From the NCBI GenBank assembly GCA_022579005.1, contig MU401945.1, positions 1 through 14,619 of the forward strand: 14,619 bases of DNA. Direction: 5' to 3'. Below the pieces are notes generated by a model. The model was not told the origin of the DNA, did no database searches, and worked only from the letters and a program-made list of their open reading frames with translations. Source of the stretch: Poronia punctata (Eukaryota; Ascomycota; Sordariomycetes; Xylariales; Xylariaceae). How positions within the stretch are numbered: the stretch's first letter is position 1; each line of letters opens with the position of its first letter. Both the position numbers and the translations under genes were made by a program. Positions 1-9,840 of the stretch are shown here, piece by piece.

Positions 1-95
1 GTATGTATGTATGTATGTATGTATGTATGTATGTATGTATGTATGTATGTATGTATGTATGTATGTATGTATGTATGTATGTATGTATGTATGTA
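1..95. repeat. (GTAT)n microsatellite
   Basis: An uninterrupted GTAT tetranucleotide run of about 23 units opens the window and ends where the pattern changes to GTAGGTATTT. It is truncated by the window edge, so its true length is unknown. A simple repeat of this length is likely to vary between isolates. It carries no coding signal. Confidence 0.97.
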
Positions 96-243
96 GGTAT
101 TTATTATTATATCAAGCCATAATATATAAGCTGTAGTATTCCGGACTCCCCGGGGGCTCCGGGCAAGGAAGGAAATGGGAATGCACACGCGTGTGGTCGG
201 ATACATGGATAAAAGCGCTGCGGCTGAAATACTTACACATACA

Positions 244-263
244 TGTGTGTGTGTGTGTGTGTG
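244..263. repeat. (TG)10 microsatellite
   Basis: Ten perfect TG units. The bases just before it (ACACATACA) are complementary to part of the run, so the site could fold into a short hairpin. This is a simple-sequence repeat with no sign of function. Confidence 0.93.
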
Positions 264-431
264 CATATTAACGTTTCCATGGCTATAATTACGCTGGCTA
301 TCTGTCGGATAAGCGCGATCTGCTTGTGAGTTTTAAGAAAAGGAGTCAAGTCAATTACCCCCCCGGGAGGGCAAAAGTCGCACGGAGAAAGACGAGGGAT
401 AACCCCAGCAAAGACGAAGAAGTACGTTGAT

Positions 432-455
432 TATATATATATATATATATATATA
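432..455. repeat. (TA)12 microsatellite
   Basis: Twelve perfect TA units between GTTGAT and GAGAAACC. It accounts for the alternating Tyr/Ile stretch in the short open frames here, which is one reason I do not accept those frames as genes. Confidence 0.93.
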
Positions 456-608
456 GAGAAACCATGACCGAGTAATTCCAATACCTACTAGGAGTAGAAT
501 GATACCAAGTTCGAAACAAAAGAAGAGAGAGGCCGACCGATGCCTCGGGTCTAGGCTTAGAACCTGTACTTGGAAAAAAAAGCCACCTTGTTGGTTCGCT
601 ACCATGTG

Positions 609-637
609 TTTTTTTGGGGGGGGTTTTTTGTTTGTTT
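609..637. repeat. T7-G8-T6 homopolymer tract
   Basis: A run of seven T, eight G and six T, followed by G-TTT-G-TTT. It is low-complexity sequence prone to sequencing-length errors. The frames crossing it on the minus strand are therefore doubtful. Confidence 0.85.
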
Positions 638-874
638 AGTGACAATATAAGGTACTAGGATTCGATTACGCGCTGCAAGATCACGTTACGCAGCATCCAA
701 GCCACCCTAATTCGGCTCGTGCCTCGTCCGAACGGCTACCTAGGTTAGGCCCTTAAAAGTTAGATTATCACTTCTTCGGCGTCAGAAGCCGTATATGGGT
801 GTAGAGAAACGAGATGGTACCTAAGTAAGCGAAAACGAAGCTGAAATGTCCAAGGGGAGGAAAAAGGGAAGCGC

Positions 875-885
875 AAAAAAAAAAA
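875..885. repeat. A11 homopolymer
   Basis: Eleven consecutive A after GCGC. There is no upstream coding relic or target-site duplication that would mark it as the tail of a retroposed copy, so I treat it as a simple tract. Confidence 0.7.
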
Positions 886-1543
886 GGTGTTGTATAGGCG
901 ACACAAAACTATCAAATCAAGGGATTGCCGCTCGTATTTGTACTAGTAGTGTATCGTACCACAGCGATTGTATTGATCATGTCCGTATCGCCATACTGTT
1001 CCTGTTCCCGTTGTCGGGCATATGATAAACTGGCCAAATATATTGAGGGCTGAGTGTTGTAGAGGGTCCGGCCGTCGCTCAGAGCTGAAAGAATATACGG
1101 TAGAGCGGTTTGAAAGTTGGGTGTCGTGGCCGTGCAGAACTGGGTCAATGTCCAGTCGGGCTTTGGGAATGCGGAAAAGCACATTGATTACTAACCAAGT
1201 ACGAGTAATAAGGGAAGGGCCACCGCGGCGGGGGGAATTGTCTCACCGCGTACTCGTATGCAGTAGATAGGTGTGCCTACTCTAGACTATCGAATACAGC
1301 CCGTATGTATGGTACCTCCGTAGTGCCATTGGGGGCACAAACTGTCAACCTTCTCCCGGTATATGCCACGGGGCAGTTGTCTCAGAGCGTTGTCAGATCA
1401 CCGGTCCTTGCTCTGGGGTTGAGACGTCTGTCTCGGGCAGGGTGATACAAAGGTCGTCGTCAGACCGCAGCCCCGGTCTGGCATTGGTGAACGGCAAAGT
1501 GCACCATGCCGTGTCATAGTCGTACCAAGTCCCGACCAACCGA

Positions 1544-1566
1544 TACTCGTACTCGGTACTCGGTGC
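1544..1566. repeat. short TACTCG-type tandem repeat
   Basis: Three consecutive imperfect units (TACTCG, TACTCGG, TACTCGG) followed by the variant TGCTC. The first unit overlaps one of the nine TACTCGTA words in the left compartment. It may show how that word spreads, by local slippage. Confidence 0.55.
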
Positions 1567-3647
1567 TCTTGTGCCTAAGCGGTACCTTGCAGCCCGACGG
1601 CCCGAGAAGCGGAGAACGAGTCCCAATACGACACCTAAACCTAGGTACAATTCCATACCGGAGGATCGAATAGTGGCCCATAGAATCTTCTAGGTACCGG
1701 GCGGGAACGACGAGGGTCGTCTAGTGTCGTAATGTCCTATGTCGTCCACATTTCATATCGAGCTGAAAGTTTGTTCTCGCCACGAGCGCGATTTCCAAAC
1801 CATCGAGAAAGTAAAAACCATAAACCCCTTTCGGTATCGAAACTAGTCTAGTAAGGTAAACAACAACAACAATAAAACAAATAATATGGCGATACCTACT
1901 CAAAGTTGTTGACCACACGTCATTTGAGCTCAGTGATTCGTCTGGAACATCAGCATGACTGACGAATCGGACGCTTTTCTTTGATATGTCTCATCAAGAG
2001 TGGACAAGGCAGGCAGGGCCAGGGACAATATCACGCCAGAAACTATAATTCAGGGGCTAGCCGTTGATGCCGATTCTTGGTAGGCAATTGGTGACAGAAA
2101 ACTTAGCCGTCATCGAGATAGGATACAGTGAGTGGAAAATTCCATCTTACACTTTCAACTACCGACATATGAAAAAAATTCTCGCTGCATCCTAGGTGCC
2201 ACTGCTTGCTGACCAAGCCATGGACGCATCGTCATCGATCGTGGGTATACGCTGTGGCGGTATCCAGAAGTTTGATAATCGTCCTAATGAGGCAGTAGGT
2301 TCTATGCAACTGAGCTGTATCCAATCAGTTGTAGTTACGGGAGAGGGTCGCGCTTGAGACTGGGTTGAGAAAAGAGGATATAATAATCGCGCGCGGCAGA
2401 TGGTTGGCCAGGTCGAGATCAAGAACAGGAACAGGGAATATGATATATGATAGAGCTTGGACCTGGACTTCGACTTGGTACATTCGGGCCTGTTCCGGTC
2501 TAGGGGTTATTGGTAGGGGAGGAAATCTTCGATGGACTTTTGCCTCTAGACTTGCATCAAATAGTTACCATGATGATGTGCCCATGGGCGAATCACGTGC
2601 GTGTGAGAAGCCCAAATATCTGGACGTGCCGTCGCTCCAAAGCCGGGAAGAGGAAGGATCCGAGACTATTCTTGCCAGCAATGTCGCATCTGGACCTGGA
2701 CACACCAGACCCATCTAATCCACGCCAATGTTATCAACACAAGGTAGAGCCCGGTGCACAACATGTAAATTCATTAGGTAAACCGTAAAAGGATACGAGT
2801 AGGGCTCAGTAGAAATATTTTCACCCCTTTCCTCCCGCCCAAAAGGGTCGGCGGTATGGGTATAGACCCTAAGAGATTGTCATCCCGAGGGGGACGAGCG
2901 GACTGCGAGCGAGTTGTGATATTCTCGTATTTTCCCCCTCAAAGTCCCCGTACCCAACGGCCTACGACCCGAGACATGGCTTGGGCCGATAGGGACATGC
3001 TTGAAGTTTATACCTATTCTTACGACCTCTGATTCTGCCAATATCGAGCTTCAGGCAGGACAGCACCCGCATAGTCAACCTTGCTTGGCGCCAGGATGGC
3101 CGGCACACTGAGGGATCACCGGCAGGTACCGAACATCATGTGATTGTAGCCCAGGGAGAGTTTAAATCGGCCGTGGCCTACAGTAAGTAAGTATCTAGGT
3201 ACAACTTGTGTACGATCGCGGGCAGTTACCGTTACGGGAGATCGTATGTGTACGCGTACCTAGTCTGTCTAAGCAGAGGCTAGACTAGCCAGCGCGGAAG
3301 AGCTTGGAACAGCGCCAAAAATTTCGCAAATTGCTGCAAGATTGTCGTTAGTTCTGACATGTATGATTAAAGTCGGAACCAGTATCCACCTAAACTGACT
3401 AGTTTTTTCAGATTACCTACACCCTGGGACCCTTTTGGAATAGTGTAGCATCTTTCTTCCCAATAACCAATTTCCCCCACAATACGCTTATCGGGGATAC
3501 CTAATCGACGGGTAAAGTGGGGTTTGCTCCTTCTGTAACTGAAAGTTGCGCACTATGCACATGTACTGTACTAAGTGATTAGAAGGAGCACAACTGATGG
3601 GCGTCTAGTGGTTTAACTGAGTGGTCTGGTGACAACATGAACAAGGG

Positions 3648-3682
3648 TACTAGAGGGTTGACCCTTGGTCAACCCCCTAGTA
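3648..3682. repeat. strong inverted repeat / hairpin
   Basis: The left arm TACTAGAGGGTTGACC (3,648-3,663) and right arm GGTCAACCCCCTAGTA (3,667-3,682) are complementary at 15 of 16 positions around a 3-base loop (CTT). This is the strongest secondary structure I found in the left compartment. It is not followed by a T-run, fungi do not use hairpin terminators of the bacterial kind, and no gene adjoins it. It could be a compact palindrome left by a small transposon or a structured RNA element. The sequence alone does not decide. Confidence 0.85.
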
Positions 3683-4635
3683 GCGTAGGGATGGTTTTTA
3701 TATACATGTAAGAATTTGGTATAATTGTCCCGGTTTTCATGTCATTGAGGAAGAGTACCTTCTACACGCCGGGCGTGCGTGGCAGGTCATCACATTGTAA
3801 ATATATGGACGACTTGTACAGAAAGACCAAAATGTCGGCTCGGGAATTGCGCCAGTTGAATTTGAAAGGTTAACGTGACGGAGCAGAAACCGAGCTCGAC
3901 AAGAGAAAAAAAAAACCCAAAGCAGATCGGGAGCCCGCTGAAATCTATCTTATCGGACTTTGGCGCCTGCGCGTTGTACGTAGATAATAGGTTGGAAAAG
4001 CTTAATGCAAGAACCAATAAATCAATTTAACGATGCAGTAAAAGCGACGATACTCGACAACCCTTGCAAGGCTAGCACATCGATCCATACCTTTTCCGTG
4101 CCATGATCTGCGACCGTGTAGGTGGTGCCGAATGCAACACAACAGCCTCTTATTCATTAATACTGTAATTTAAGAAAAAATAAAGCCCTTGCACGAAAAA
4201 TACTTTACACCTGATTGATTGATTGATAACCCGTCAAACCCCCACGTAGCCCGGGGAGAGTGGGGAATGGCCTAGGTTAGCATTCCTACCGACCAGTGGG
4301 CTAGGATTATTTTAGGCCACCGTTTTAACTCTGGTCACGATATCTGGACGTAGAGGGAAAGTTGTACTGTATTGGGAAACGTCTTGACTTGCTACGCCTG
4401 GATTGTCCTGCATGTTTTTATAATCCTAATCCTCCCTATAACAATCTCGACTCTTAAGGTATCTTGAGTACGTGATGTCAGGCCTATACTCGTACCTGGC
4501 TGCTTTATTCAAAAGTCCACTTCATCGGTATCTTGTTTGTACGTGTAGGATTTCACATCATATTGACCCAAGTGGAAACACAATTTGGAATGGCTTATTA
4601 CGGATAGCGGGACTAATTACGTGTAGATGCCCACC

Positions 4636-4647
4636 GTAGGTACCTAC
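4636..4647. repeat. 12-bp perfect palindrome
   Basis: GTAGGTACCTAC is a perfect palindrome built from the TAGGTA/TACCTA word that is common throughout the left compartment. It could be a protein-binding site or just a head-to-head pair of a common word. No gene nearby supports a regulatory role. Confidence 0.6.
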
Positions 4648-6378
4648 TCTAAAATCGCGACGCGGGCGGGTAAGCAGCGAGAAAAACGGCCGCCAGCGTC
4701 AAGATTGACTCGGTATTATACCTGGCGGAACGCGAGTAGCCGTCCGTCAAGTTATTTATGTGCCGGGCCAGCGGGAGGTCCCGAGTCTTCGGCGACTTGT
4801 TGGGTCGGTATTATCTCGTAAGCACACAAGGGGGCGCCAAGCGGGAGTAAGAAACAAAGTCTACTCGTAACGTTTGGAGTACCTAAGGTAGGTAGGTATA
4901 TGACTAAAATGTTATAGCCGTTCGAATGAATAGACGTAAAAGGATTTTATTAGTCTGCATTATACGTGCAGATAATGTCAGCTGACCAAAACTGCCCCGA
5001 AGAATTTTACACGCCAATATGTAAGTAACTACTTTAGCGTGCGAGATCCAATGTGTAAAATGAACCCCAAGAAGGGTCATGATGTAAGATAGGGTAATGA
5101 AAATATTGCGCGGATGTGTGTGTGTGTACATACAGATGGGGCATTTCTCTCTGTATGGGCATTGTAAGAGGACAAGCCCCGGCACTCGAGACTTTTCCCG
5201 ACAAAGGCGAGTTTCTGAGCGAGTGCTACGTAAGATGAGATTACCTACCTATCTAAAATCCTTGAGCACTTGGGAGCGGGGGATCTGCCATCAACCAGCC
5301 AGCTGGGAACGACAGGGAAAAGGCAAGGGAGGCGACGGACGACGTAACATGAACTAGTACCGGGCCCTTGTTTACCGGGATTGTGCATACGGGACGGTTG
5401 TCCGGTCTTGGGGACCCATTGTTCTATAGGTCGAGACTAGTTTGATCCTGTCTTGGTCTGTTTTGGTAAAGTTTGACCTGGTAATAGTGTCAAGACTACT
5501 AACTGTAATAAGTGATGCACTGTGGAGAGACCGGGTGGGTGGTATTTATCTTGGTTACGAGTAGAGCAGGAGACATGGCACGGTGTATCGTGGGTCGCCT
5601 GATACTGTGGTTTGCAGCCCAATCAGTGCAGGCAGTGCAGTCAAAAGGCGGGACTTGGGTAGTCTGACGATTAGCAGGAACCCGGGACTGGACTGCCGTA
5701 AAAATTATTCTGCACCTGCAGCTTACGAATAATTCATCCCAATCTCGTTAAAAGAAAATATCAAATGCCTATTCACCTACGTGCTTACGAGTAGGTACTA
5801 TGTAGGTGCAGCCAAGACTGTGACATATCACATCTCCGCCGGGATATAAACGCTGCCGGCCCAATCATAGGGTCAGATTCGACTTGCTGGTTTGTTGCGA
5901 GGCCTCGGATAAGGGGCAAATTACCTACCTAGTCATTGATGTTACAAATGCTACGGTGGCCGCTACGATGCCTCCAATGCTCCAATGGATAAGGGTCGTA
6001 TTAGGGACATGCATACATGCATGATATCATGTATGTCAAGACATTCTCCTTCGAGCTTGGTACAAACGGCGAGGTCGGCGACCTCAGATCGGTAAGCAAC
6101 TACCACGACAACCGGTCAATGGCTCGCATACCATATACCGTCGTACTATTACATACAGGGCAAGCGTGCTTCTTTCAGAAGGTCCAAAAAGGGAATCCCA
6201 CGTACTCGTAAAAGGTCATGTATTGATCACACAAGGCTGATATAGGTAATTGGTGGGGTTATCATCGCCGTCTGCTTGTGAAAATATTCCCCTTCCGACG
6301 TCAATTCTGTCTAGCCAGGCGTGCCAGGAGGTGCCACACCCAGGTGGGCAAGTCTGGATAGACTGTTATTATCTTGGT

Positions 6379-6443
6379 AAGTCAGATTATACTTTGTCTC
6401 TAAAAGCGAACCTTTGGGTGGGAGCTTAGAGAGACACTGACTT
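6379..6443. repeat. interrupted stem-loop
   Basis: Two nested pairs of complementary segments face each other: AAGTCAG (6,379-6,385) with CTGACTT (6,437-6,443), and TCTCTAA (6,397-6,403) with TTAGAGA (6,426-6,432). Each is only 7 bp and the spacers are unequal, so chance is possible. Confidence 0.4.
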
Positions 6444-6561
6444 TTAACTCCGCATCAGCAAATGTAGAAATCAAACCGTTGGACCTGCAAGGTGTAAGTA
6501 AGATTGGGGCTATCGCGGGAAAGTACGCAGCCGTGTCTAGGCCCGTAGCGAGTCTATACAC

Positions 6562-6622
6562 AAGCTATAAGTTCCCCCCCCCCCTAAGAGCTGTAAATTC
6601 CCCTTGCAACTTATAAATTCCC
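6562..6622. repeat. C11 tract with three imperfect short repeats at the compartment border
   Basis: Three related segments follow each other: CTATAAGTTCCCC, CTGTAAATTCCCC and CTTATAAATTCCC. The first runs into an 11-base C tract at 6,574-6,584. They are the last C-rich sequence before composition collapses to AT-rich at about 6,640, so this is the left edge of the mutated block. I infer local duplication rather than a functional site. Confidence 0.6.
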
Positions 6623-6639
6623 TACTCTATACTAATGTC

Positions 6640-6750
6640 TTAGCAGGTATTAAAAAAATTTTATATACTAAGTACTATAATTAAAATAATTAGCTAAAAA
6701 TAAATTTGTATATAATTAAATATACTTATATTTAATTAAATATACTTATA
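6640..6750. other. AT-rich flank left of the retrotransposon
   Basis: About 110 bp of nearly pure A/T sequence lie between the composition border and the left LTR. They include an 18-bp direct repeat, TAATTAAATATACTTATA, at 6,713-6,730 and again at 6,733-6,750. The second copy ends exactly at the LTR start. The flank resembles the block to the right of the element. It may be the left remainder of an older damaged repeat into which the retrotransposon inserted, but no recognisable family remains. Confidence 0.6.
6746..6750. repeat. target-site duplication, left
   Basis: TTATA directly abuts the left LTR and matches the five bases after the right LTR. Five bp is the usual duplication length for copia elements. 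In DNA this AT-rich a 5-bp match has limited weight alone, but it falls exactly at both LTR ends. Confidence 0.8.
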
Positions 6751-7140
6751 TGTTGGTCTGGCTAGGGGTTGATATGATTACAACACGTTACTATTTGTAG
6801 TACTATGTTAACTTGATTAATTAAAGGGAAAAAGGAAGTTATAAGGACTTTCTTTAGCAAGTTTTATATAGCTATAAAGGTCTTTAATTAATTAAGACCT
6901 ATTGGCGATACGAGAGGGATATGTACACCTTACGTATTTAATACGTAAAGGACGCGTACTTTTTATATACTGGTTACGTACTATGTACGTACACTGCGCG
7001 TATACTTTTTTAATAAGGTAAGTTTAACGTAATTTATAATAAATATATAAAAAACTAAATATTTATGTTTATAAGATATTTGCGTTTTAATGGTTTTAAT
7101 ATAGTTAATAAGGTTAAGGGTATTAAAAAGGATTTTAACA
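6751..7140 (-). repeat. 3' LTR (left copy)
   Basis: 390 bp starting TGTTGGTC and ending TTTTAACA. The copy at 12,653-13,042 aligns end to end without gaps and differs at 38 positions, all transitions. In element orientation this is the 3' LTR, because the coding relic ends just to its right on the minus strand. Its outer part (first 220 bp) keeps G or C at 20 positions where the other copy has A or T. Its inner part is the more damaged one. It contains a near-perfect 9-bp inverted repeat, TTACGTATT / AATACGTAA, at 6,930-6,948. Promoter and poly(A) signals cannot be identified reliably in this composition. Confidence 0.96.
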
Positions 7141-7157
7141 CTTGCTATTTTTCTTTT
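7141..7157 (-). other. candidate polypurine tract
   Basis: Read on the minus strand the 17 bases before the 3' LTR are AAAAGAAAAATAGCAAG, purine at 15 of 17 positions and directly abutting the LTR. This is where the primer for plus-strand DNA synthesis is expected. It independently supports the minus orientation, since the corresponding position at the other end is not purine-rich in the plus direction. Confidence 0.65.
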
Positions 7158-7200
7158 AACTACATTCTTATTTCTTTGTGCTTTTGTTTTTAATTTGTAG

Positions 7201-7740
7201 GCAATCTATTATAGCTTTAATTTTTATTTATATTTGATTTGTTGTAATAAGGGACTTAAGTGCTTGGTTAAAAGTTCTCTTTATAAACAAATTTGCAAGG
7301 TTATCTTTTTTGTTAATCTAACGTACTTTTGCAATTTCCCTTTTCTTATAAGATTTTTATAGCAATATTATATTAATTATAAGGCGTTTTTCTTGCGTAC
7401 TTCTAAGCTTTATAAGATACTAGTAAAGCAACTTAGAATTAGTATAAAGTACTAAAAAAATTAGAAGTAATTTAAGTACTTTAGAGATTAAGTATAGGGT
7501 AGTACGTAAAGCAATAGCGCTGTTAACTTTGTTAACTATATTATATAGTTTACTAGCAAAAATAAATTAAGTAACGCGCTTATATTTACTTAAATTTTAG
7601 TATATAATATTGCTAGTAATTTTATATTTGTTTTGCTTATAATTTAAAATTAATTTAGTAGCAAAAACAATAATAAAACTAATTTAAAAGCTTAGGTCGG
7701 TGTTGTTAGCAAATAATCTATTTATAAAAATAAATAGCTT
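7201..7740 (-). other. RNase H relic
   Basis: The domain removes RNA from the RNA-DNA hybrid. KLFIFINRLFANNTDL at 7,740-7,693 is the conserved first strand, with the catalytic Asp changed to Asn at 7,722-7,720. The catalytic Glu is Lys at 7,551-7,549 (FASKLYN). The third carboxylate is Asn at 7,440-7,438 (NSKLLY). The C-terminal blocks KRVT (7,581-7,570), EKRL (7,392-7,381) and KKREIAKV (7,344-7,324, approximate) are intact in register. The frame ends shortly after, next to the polypurine tract. Confidence 0.9.
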
Positions 7741-7980
7741 TGCTTTTGTTAATTTTAAAGGTATATACGTTAATTCTTAGTGCTTATTTTTAATTTGCTA
7801 GTTAATTTGCTTGTTTAACGCTTAAATATTGTCTTTTATAAGTTTAATAACTTATATAGCCGTTAATAAGTTAAATATAGCTTTAGGTTAACATATATTG
7901 CTAATGTATGCACTACGTGCCCTTTAGCTAACATATTGCTAAAAAGCATTAACTAAAACAAGGTCAATTTTAATTAGATT

Positions 7981-8820
7981 TTTTGCTTAACCTTTTTGCA
8001 TAAGGATTACTTTTTTATCTTAAAAAGTAACCTTTACACTATTAAACTTAATAGCTTATCTTTTATTAAGGAATTGCTTTGGTTTCGCTTTAAATTTAGC
8101 TTTAAAAAGTTTGCTTTTTTTCTTAGCTAAGAACGCTAGTATAGCAAATAATAAAATATTATTTATTTACATTGCAGTAATGTTAAATTTGTTACGTTTG
8201 CTTTTTATAAATAGTAGGTAAAGGTTATAAGTTAATATTACTATTTTAAGTTAATTTTAGTAGTGTTTATAATAGGTTTAAAACTAGTACAAACTAAATT
8301 TAGCTAAACTATAAAGAAAACAAAGTAACTAAAAAATAGTACTTTTAAAGTACTTTTTTTTAAGTTTAATAAGTAAACGTATATATATAATATAAAAAAA
8401 GGTGTTTTTTAACTATATATATGCCTACATAATGTTTTTTAGCTTACTATAAGCGTTATAGTCTTAAATTAAAAACGGTGCAAGTATAAATATAACTTAT
8501 TAACTTATTTATTAAATAGTTAGAGCTTAATACAAAACCGTCTTTTTTTTATAGTTATTATAGCCTTAAATTACTAGTTGCGATTTTTTATAAGGCTAGG
8601 TAGTTTTGCTTTTAATTTTGCATACTATTTAAAACAAAAATAGCTTAATATTTAAGTGCGTTTTAAGGTTAAAATAAACAAACTTAAATATTTTTATACT
8701 TAAAAGATTATTAATTTTAAAAGCGTTAAATTTTTTAAAAGGTAAACTAAAGGTAAAAATAATGCTTTTATTTTTTAGCTTTAACAATAATTAAAAATCT
8801 GCCTTTTCTTTTGCGTTTAA
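7981..8820 (-). other. reverse transcriptase relic (RVT_2 type)
   Basis: This domain would copy the element's RNA into DNA. Recognisable blocks in order are AKEKADF (8,814-8,794), LPFKKF (8,745-8,728), a motif-A block reading KNIM-stop-AYI (8,439-8,413) where the catalytic Asp is now Asn at 8,436-8,434, LYSLAKF (8,313-8,293), and the YxDD-type motif at 8,169-8,158. In the last, the two Asp codons are both AAT (Asn) and the preceding Gln is TAA. All three metal-binding carboxylates are therefore lost. The position after integrase fixes the element as copia rather than gypsy. Confidence 0.92.
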
Positions 8821-9000
8821 GTACGTTTTTAGTACCTTTACGTACTTAAATTGTACTATTAAGAAGTACTGCAATATAATAATTATTATTTTGTTCTTTT
8901 TTAGTTTTTTGCAAAGGTAGCAAATAACTGCTAAAGTAGTAAGGGGTTATAAGTCCTCTACTTTTGCTAAAGGTATATTTTAATTTGCACTTGTTTTATA

Positions 9001-9477
9001 GTTAGTCTAGTTTGCGTTTGCTAAAGATTTGTTTACGCGTTAATATAGTTTTACTTATATACAACAAAACTTTATTAGTTTATTAACTATATTAACAATA
9101 ACGTCTTTGCTTTTAATTGCTTAGACCTTAAAGGGACCATCTTATCTTTGCTTTTTTTGCTAAATAAGAACTTTACTTTATAAAGGAAAGGTAAGAATAA
9201 GAAGTAAATCAGGGCTATTTTAAGTATTAAGCGCACGCAATATGTTTGCTTTTGCTTTTTTATTCTAAATAGCTTTTATAGCTTTTTAAATAGCTTTTAT
9301 ACGCTAGATAATTCTAGGTAATAGTAGCAAATTATAATTAATTTGCAAATAAGTACTAAATACTAACAAGGTAAGTATTAGTCCGTTAGGTCCTACAGTG
9401 TTATTAAGGGCTTTTACTACTATTTGCAAGATTAATTTATTATTGTTTTAATAGCTAATCTCTTTTTTAATTATATT
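9001..9477 (-). other. integrase C-terminal region relic
   Basis: This includes the best-preserved stretch of the element, KALNNTVGPNGLILTLLV at 9,414-9,361, characteristic of a fungal copia-type family that I recognise. At 9,186-9,060 there follows a block with GPFKV and, after it, a Lys-Phe...Val-Lys strand, which fits the small beta-barrel found at the integrase C-terminus of these elements. Stops interrupt it (for example TAG at 9,162-9,160 and TAA at 9,144-9,142). The region separates the integrase core from reverse transcriptase. Confidence 0.85.
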
Positions 9478-9840
9478 AAAAGCGCAGCATAAAAAAGCAT
9501 GTGCGCGTTTAATTTTGCTAAGTGCTTAATATGTTTTAATAAGCATCTTTTTATATATAATTCCTATAATCCTAGCACTAGTTTAAAACTTTTTTAAAGC
9601 AAAGTTAGTACTAAGGTTATATATTATATAATTAGGCAGTCTTTAATAAACGTTAATCTAGTACTTATAAAGTGCATTTTACGCCTTACGTGCTTTTATT
9701 ATTTAAATAAAGGTTGCAGCCTAAAATAACGTAGCTAAATTAATAACGTAAAAAACCTGTTTTCTGTTAATTTAAACTATATTAATAATAACTTTATAGT
9801 TAAATTTATAGTTATTTTTTAAAGTAAATTTAAAGCGTTT
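9478..9840 (-). other. integrase catalytic core (DDE) relic
   Basis: The core that joins cDNA to the host chromosome uses Asp, Asp, Glu. All three are altered: Asn at 9,783-9,781, Asn at 9,618-9,616 (in a block reading NLSTNF, where Asp-x-Gly-Thr-Asn-Phe is expected) and Lys at 9,510-9,508 (IKRAH, where Val-Glu-Arg is expected). The blocks between, such as RLPNYII at 9,642-9,622, keep recognisable identity and normal spacing. Loss of all three catalytic residues by transitions is direct evidence of inactivation. Confidence 0.9.

Larger units (their letters stand above)
96..6640. other. gene-free compartment of normal composition
   Basis: About 6.5 kb of roughly balanced base composition in which I cannot support any gene. 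Open frames are short (117 codons at most), occur on both strands without clustering, and encode no domain I recognise. I saw no convincing exon series joined by fungal intron signals, no tRNA with a proper T-arm, and no rRNA. The stretch contains microsatellites, scattered TACCTA/TAGGTA and TACTCGTA words, a strong hairpin at 3,648-3,682 and a few weaker inverted repeats. A gene with many small exons or an unfamiliar product could be missed by reading alone. Confidence 0.6.

Noticed and set aside
351..645. two minus-strand frames containing repeated Tyr-Ile
   Set aside because: Both cross the (TA)12 microsatellite and the T/G homopolymers, and their composition comes from simple repeats.
912..1184. 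90-codon minus-strand frame
   Set aside because: Overlapped by another minus-strand frame and a plus-strand frame in the same interval, with no recognisable protein features.
1393..1656. 87-codon minus-strand frame with a hydrophobic start
   Set aside because: The hydrophobic start is short and followed by Arg-rich and low-complexity Tyr/Glu sequence produced by the TACTCG tandem repeat. It reads as noncoding.
1935..1968. inverted repeat GATTCGTC / GACGAATC
   Set aside because: Only 8 bp per arm with an 18-base loop and no extension, so it is compatible with chance.
2365..2718. 117-codon plus-strand open frame, the longest in the window
   Set aside because: No domain, signal peptide or membrane segment is visible, and another open frame overlaps it in a different phase. 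Frames of this length arise by chance in DNA of this composition.
5097..5357. 86-codon plus-strand frame
   Set aside because: Overlaps an opposing minus-strand frame, begins in a short TG-type repeat and has no recognisable domain.
6003..6038. imperfect ATGCATGATATCATGTAT palindrome
   Set aside because: The perfect core is only 12 bp and the region is a mix of CATG and TGCA words. No adjoining gene gives it a role.
6017..6211. 64-codon plus-strand frame near the compartment border
   Set aside because: Too short, no recognisable product and no supporting signals.
1..6640. telomeric repeats or CRISPR array
   Set aside because: No tandem TTAGGG/CCCTAA array and no regularly spaced repeat-spacer pattern. 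The only tandem arrays are simple microsatellites.
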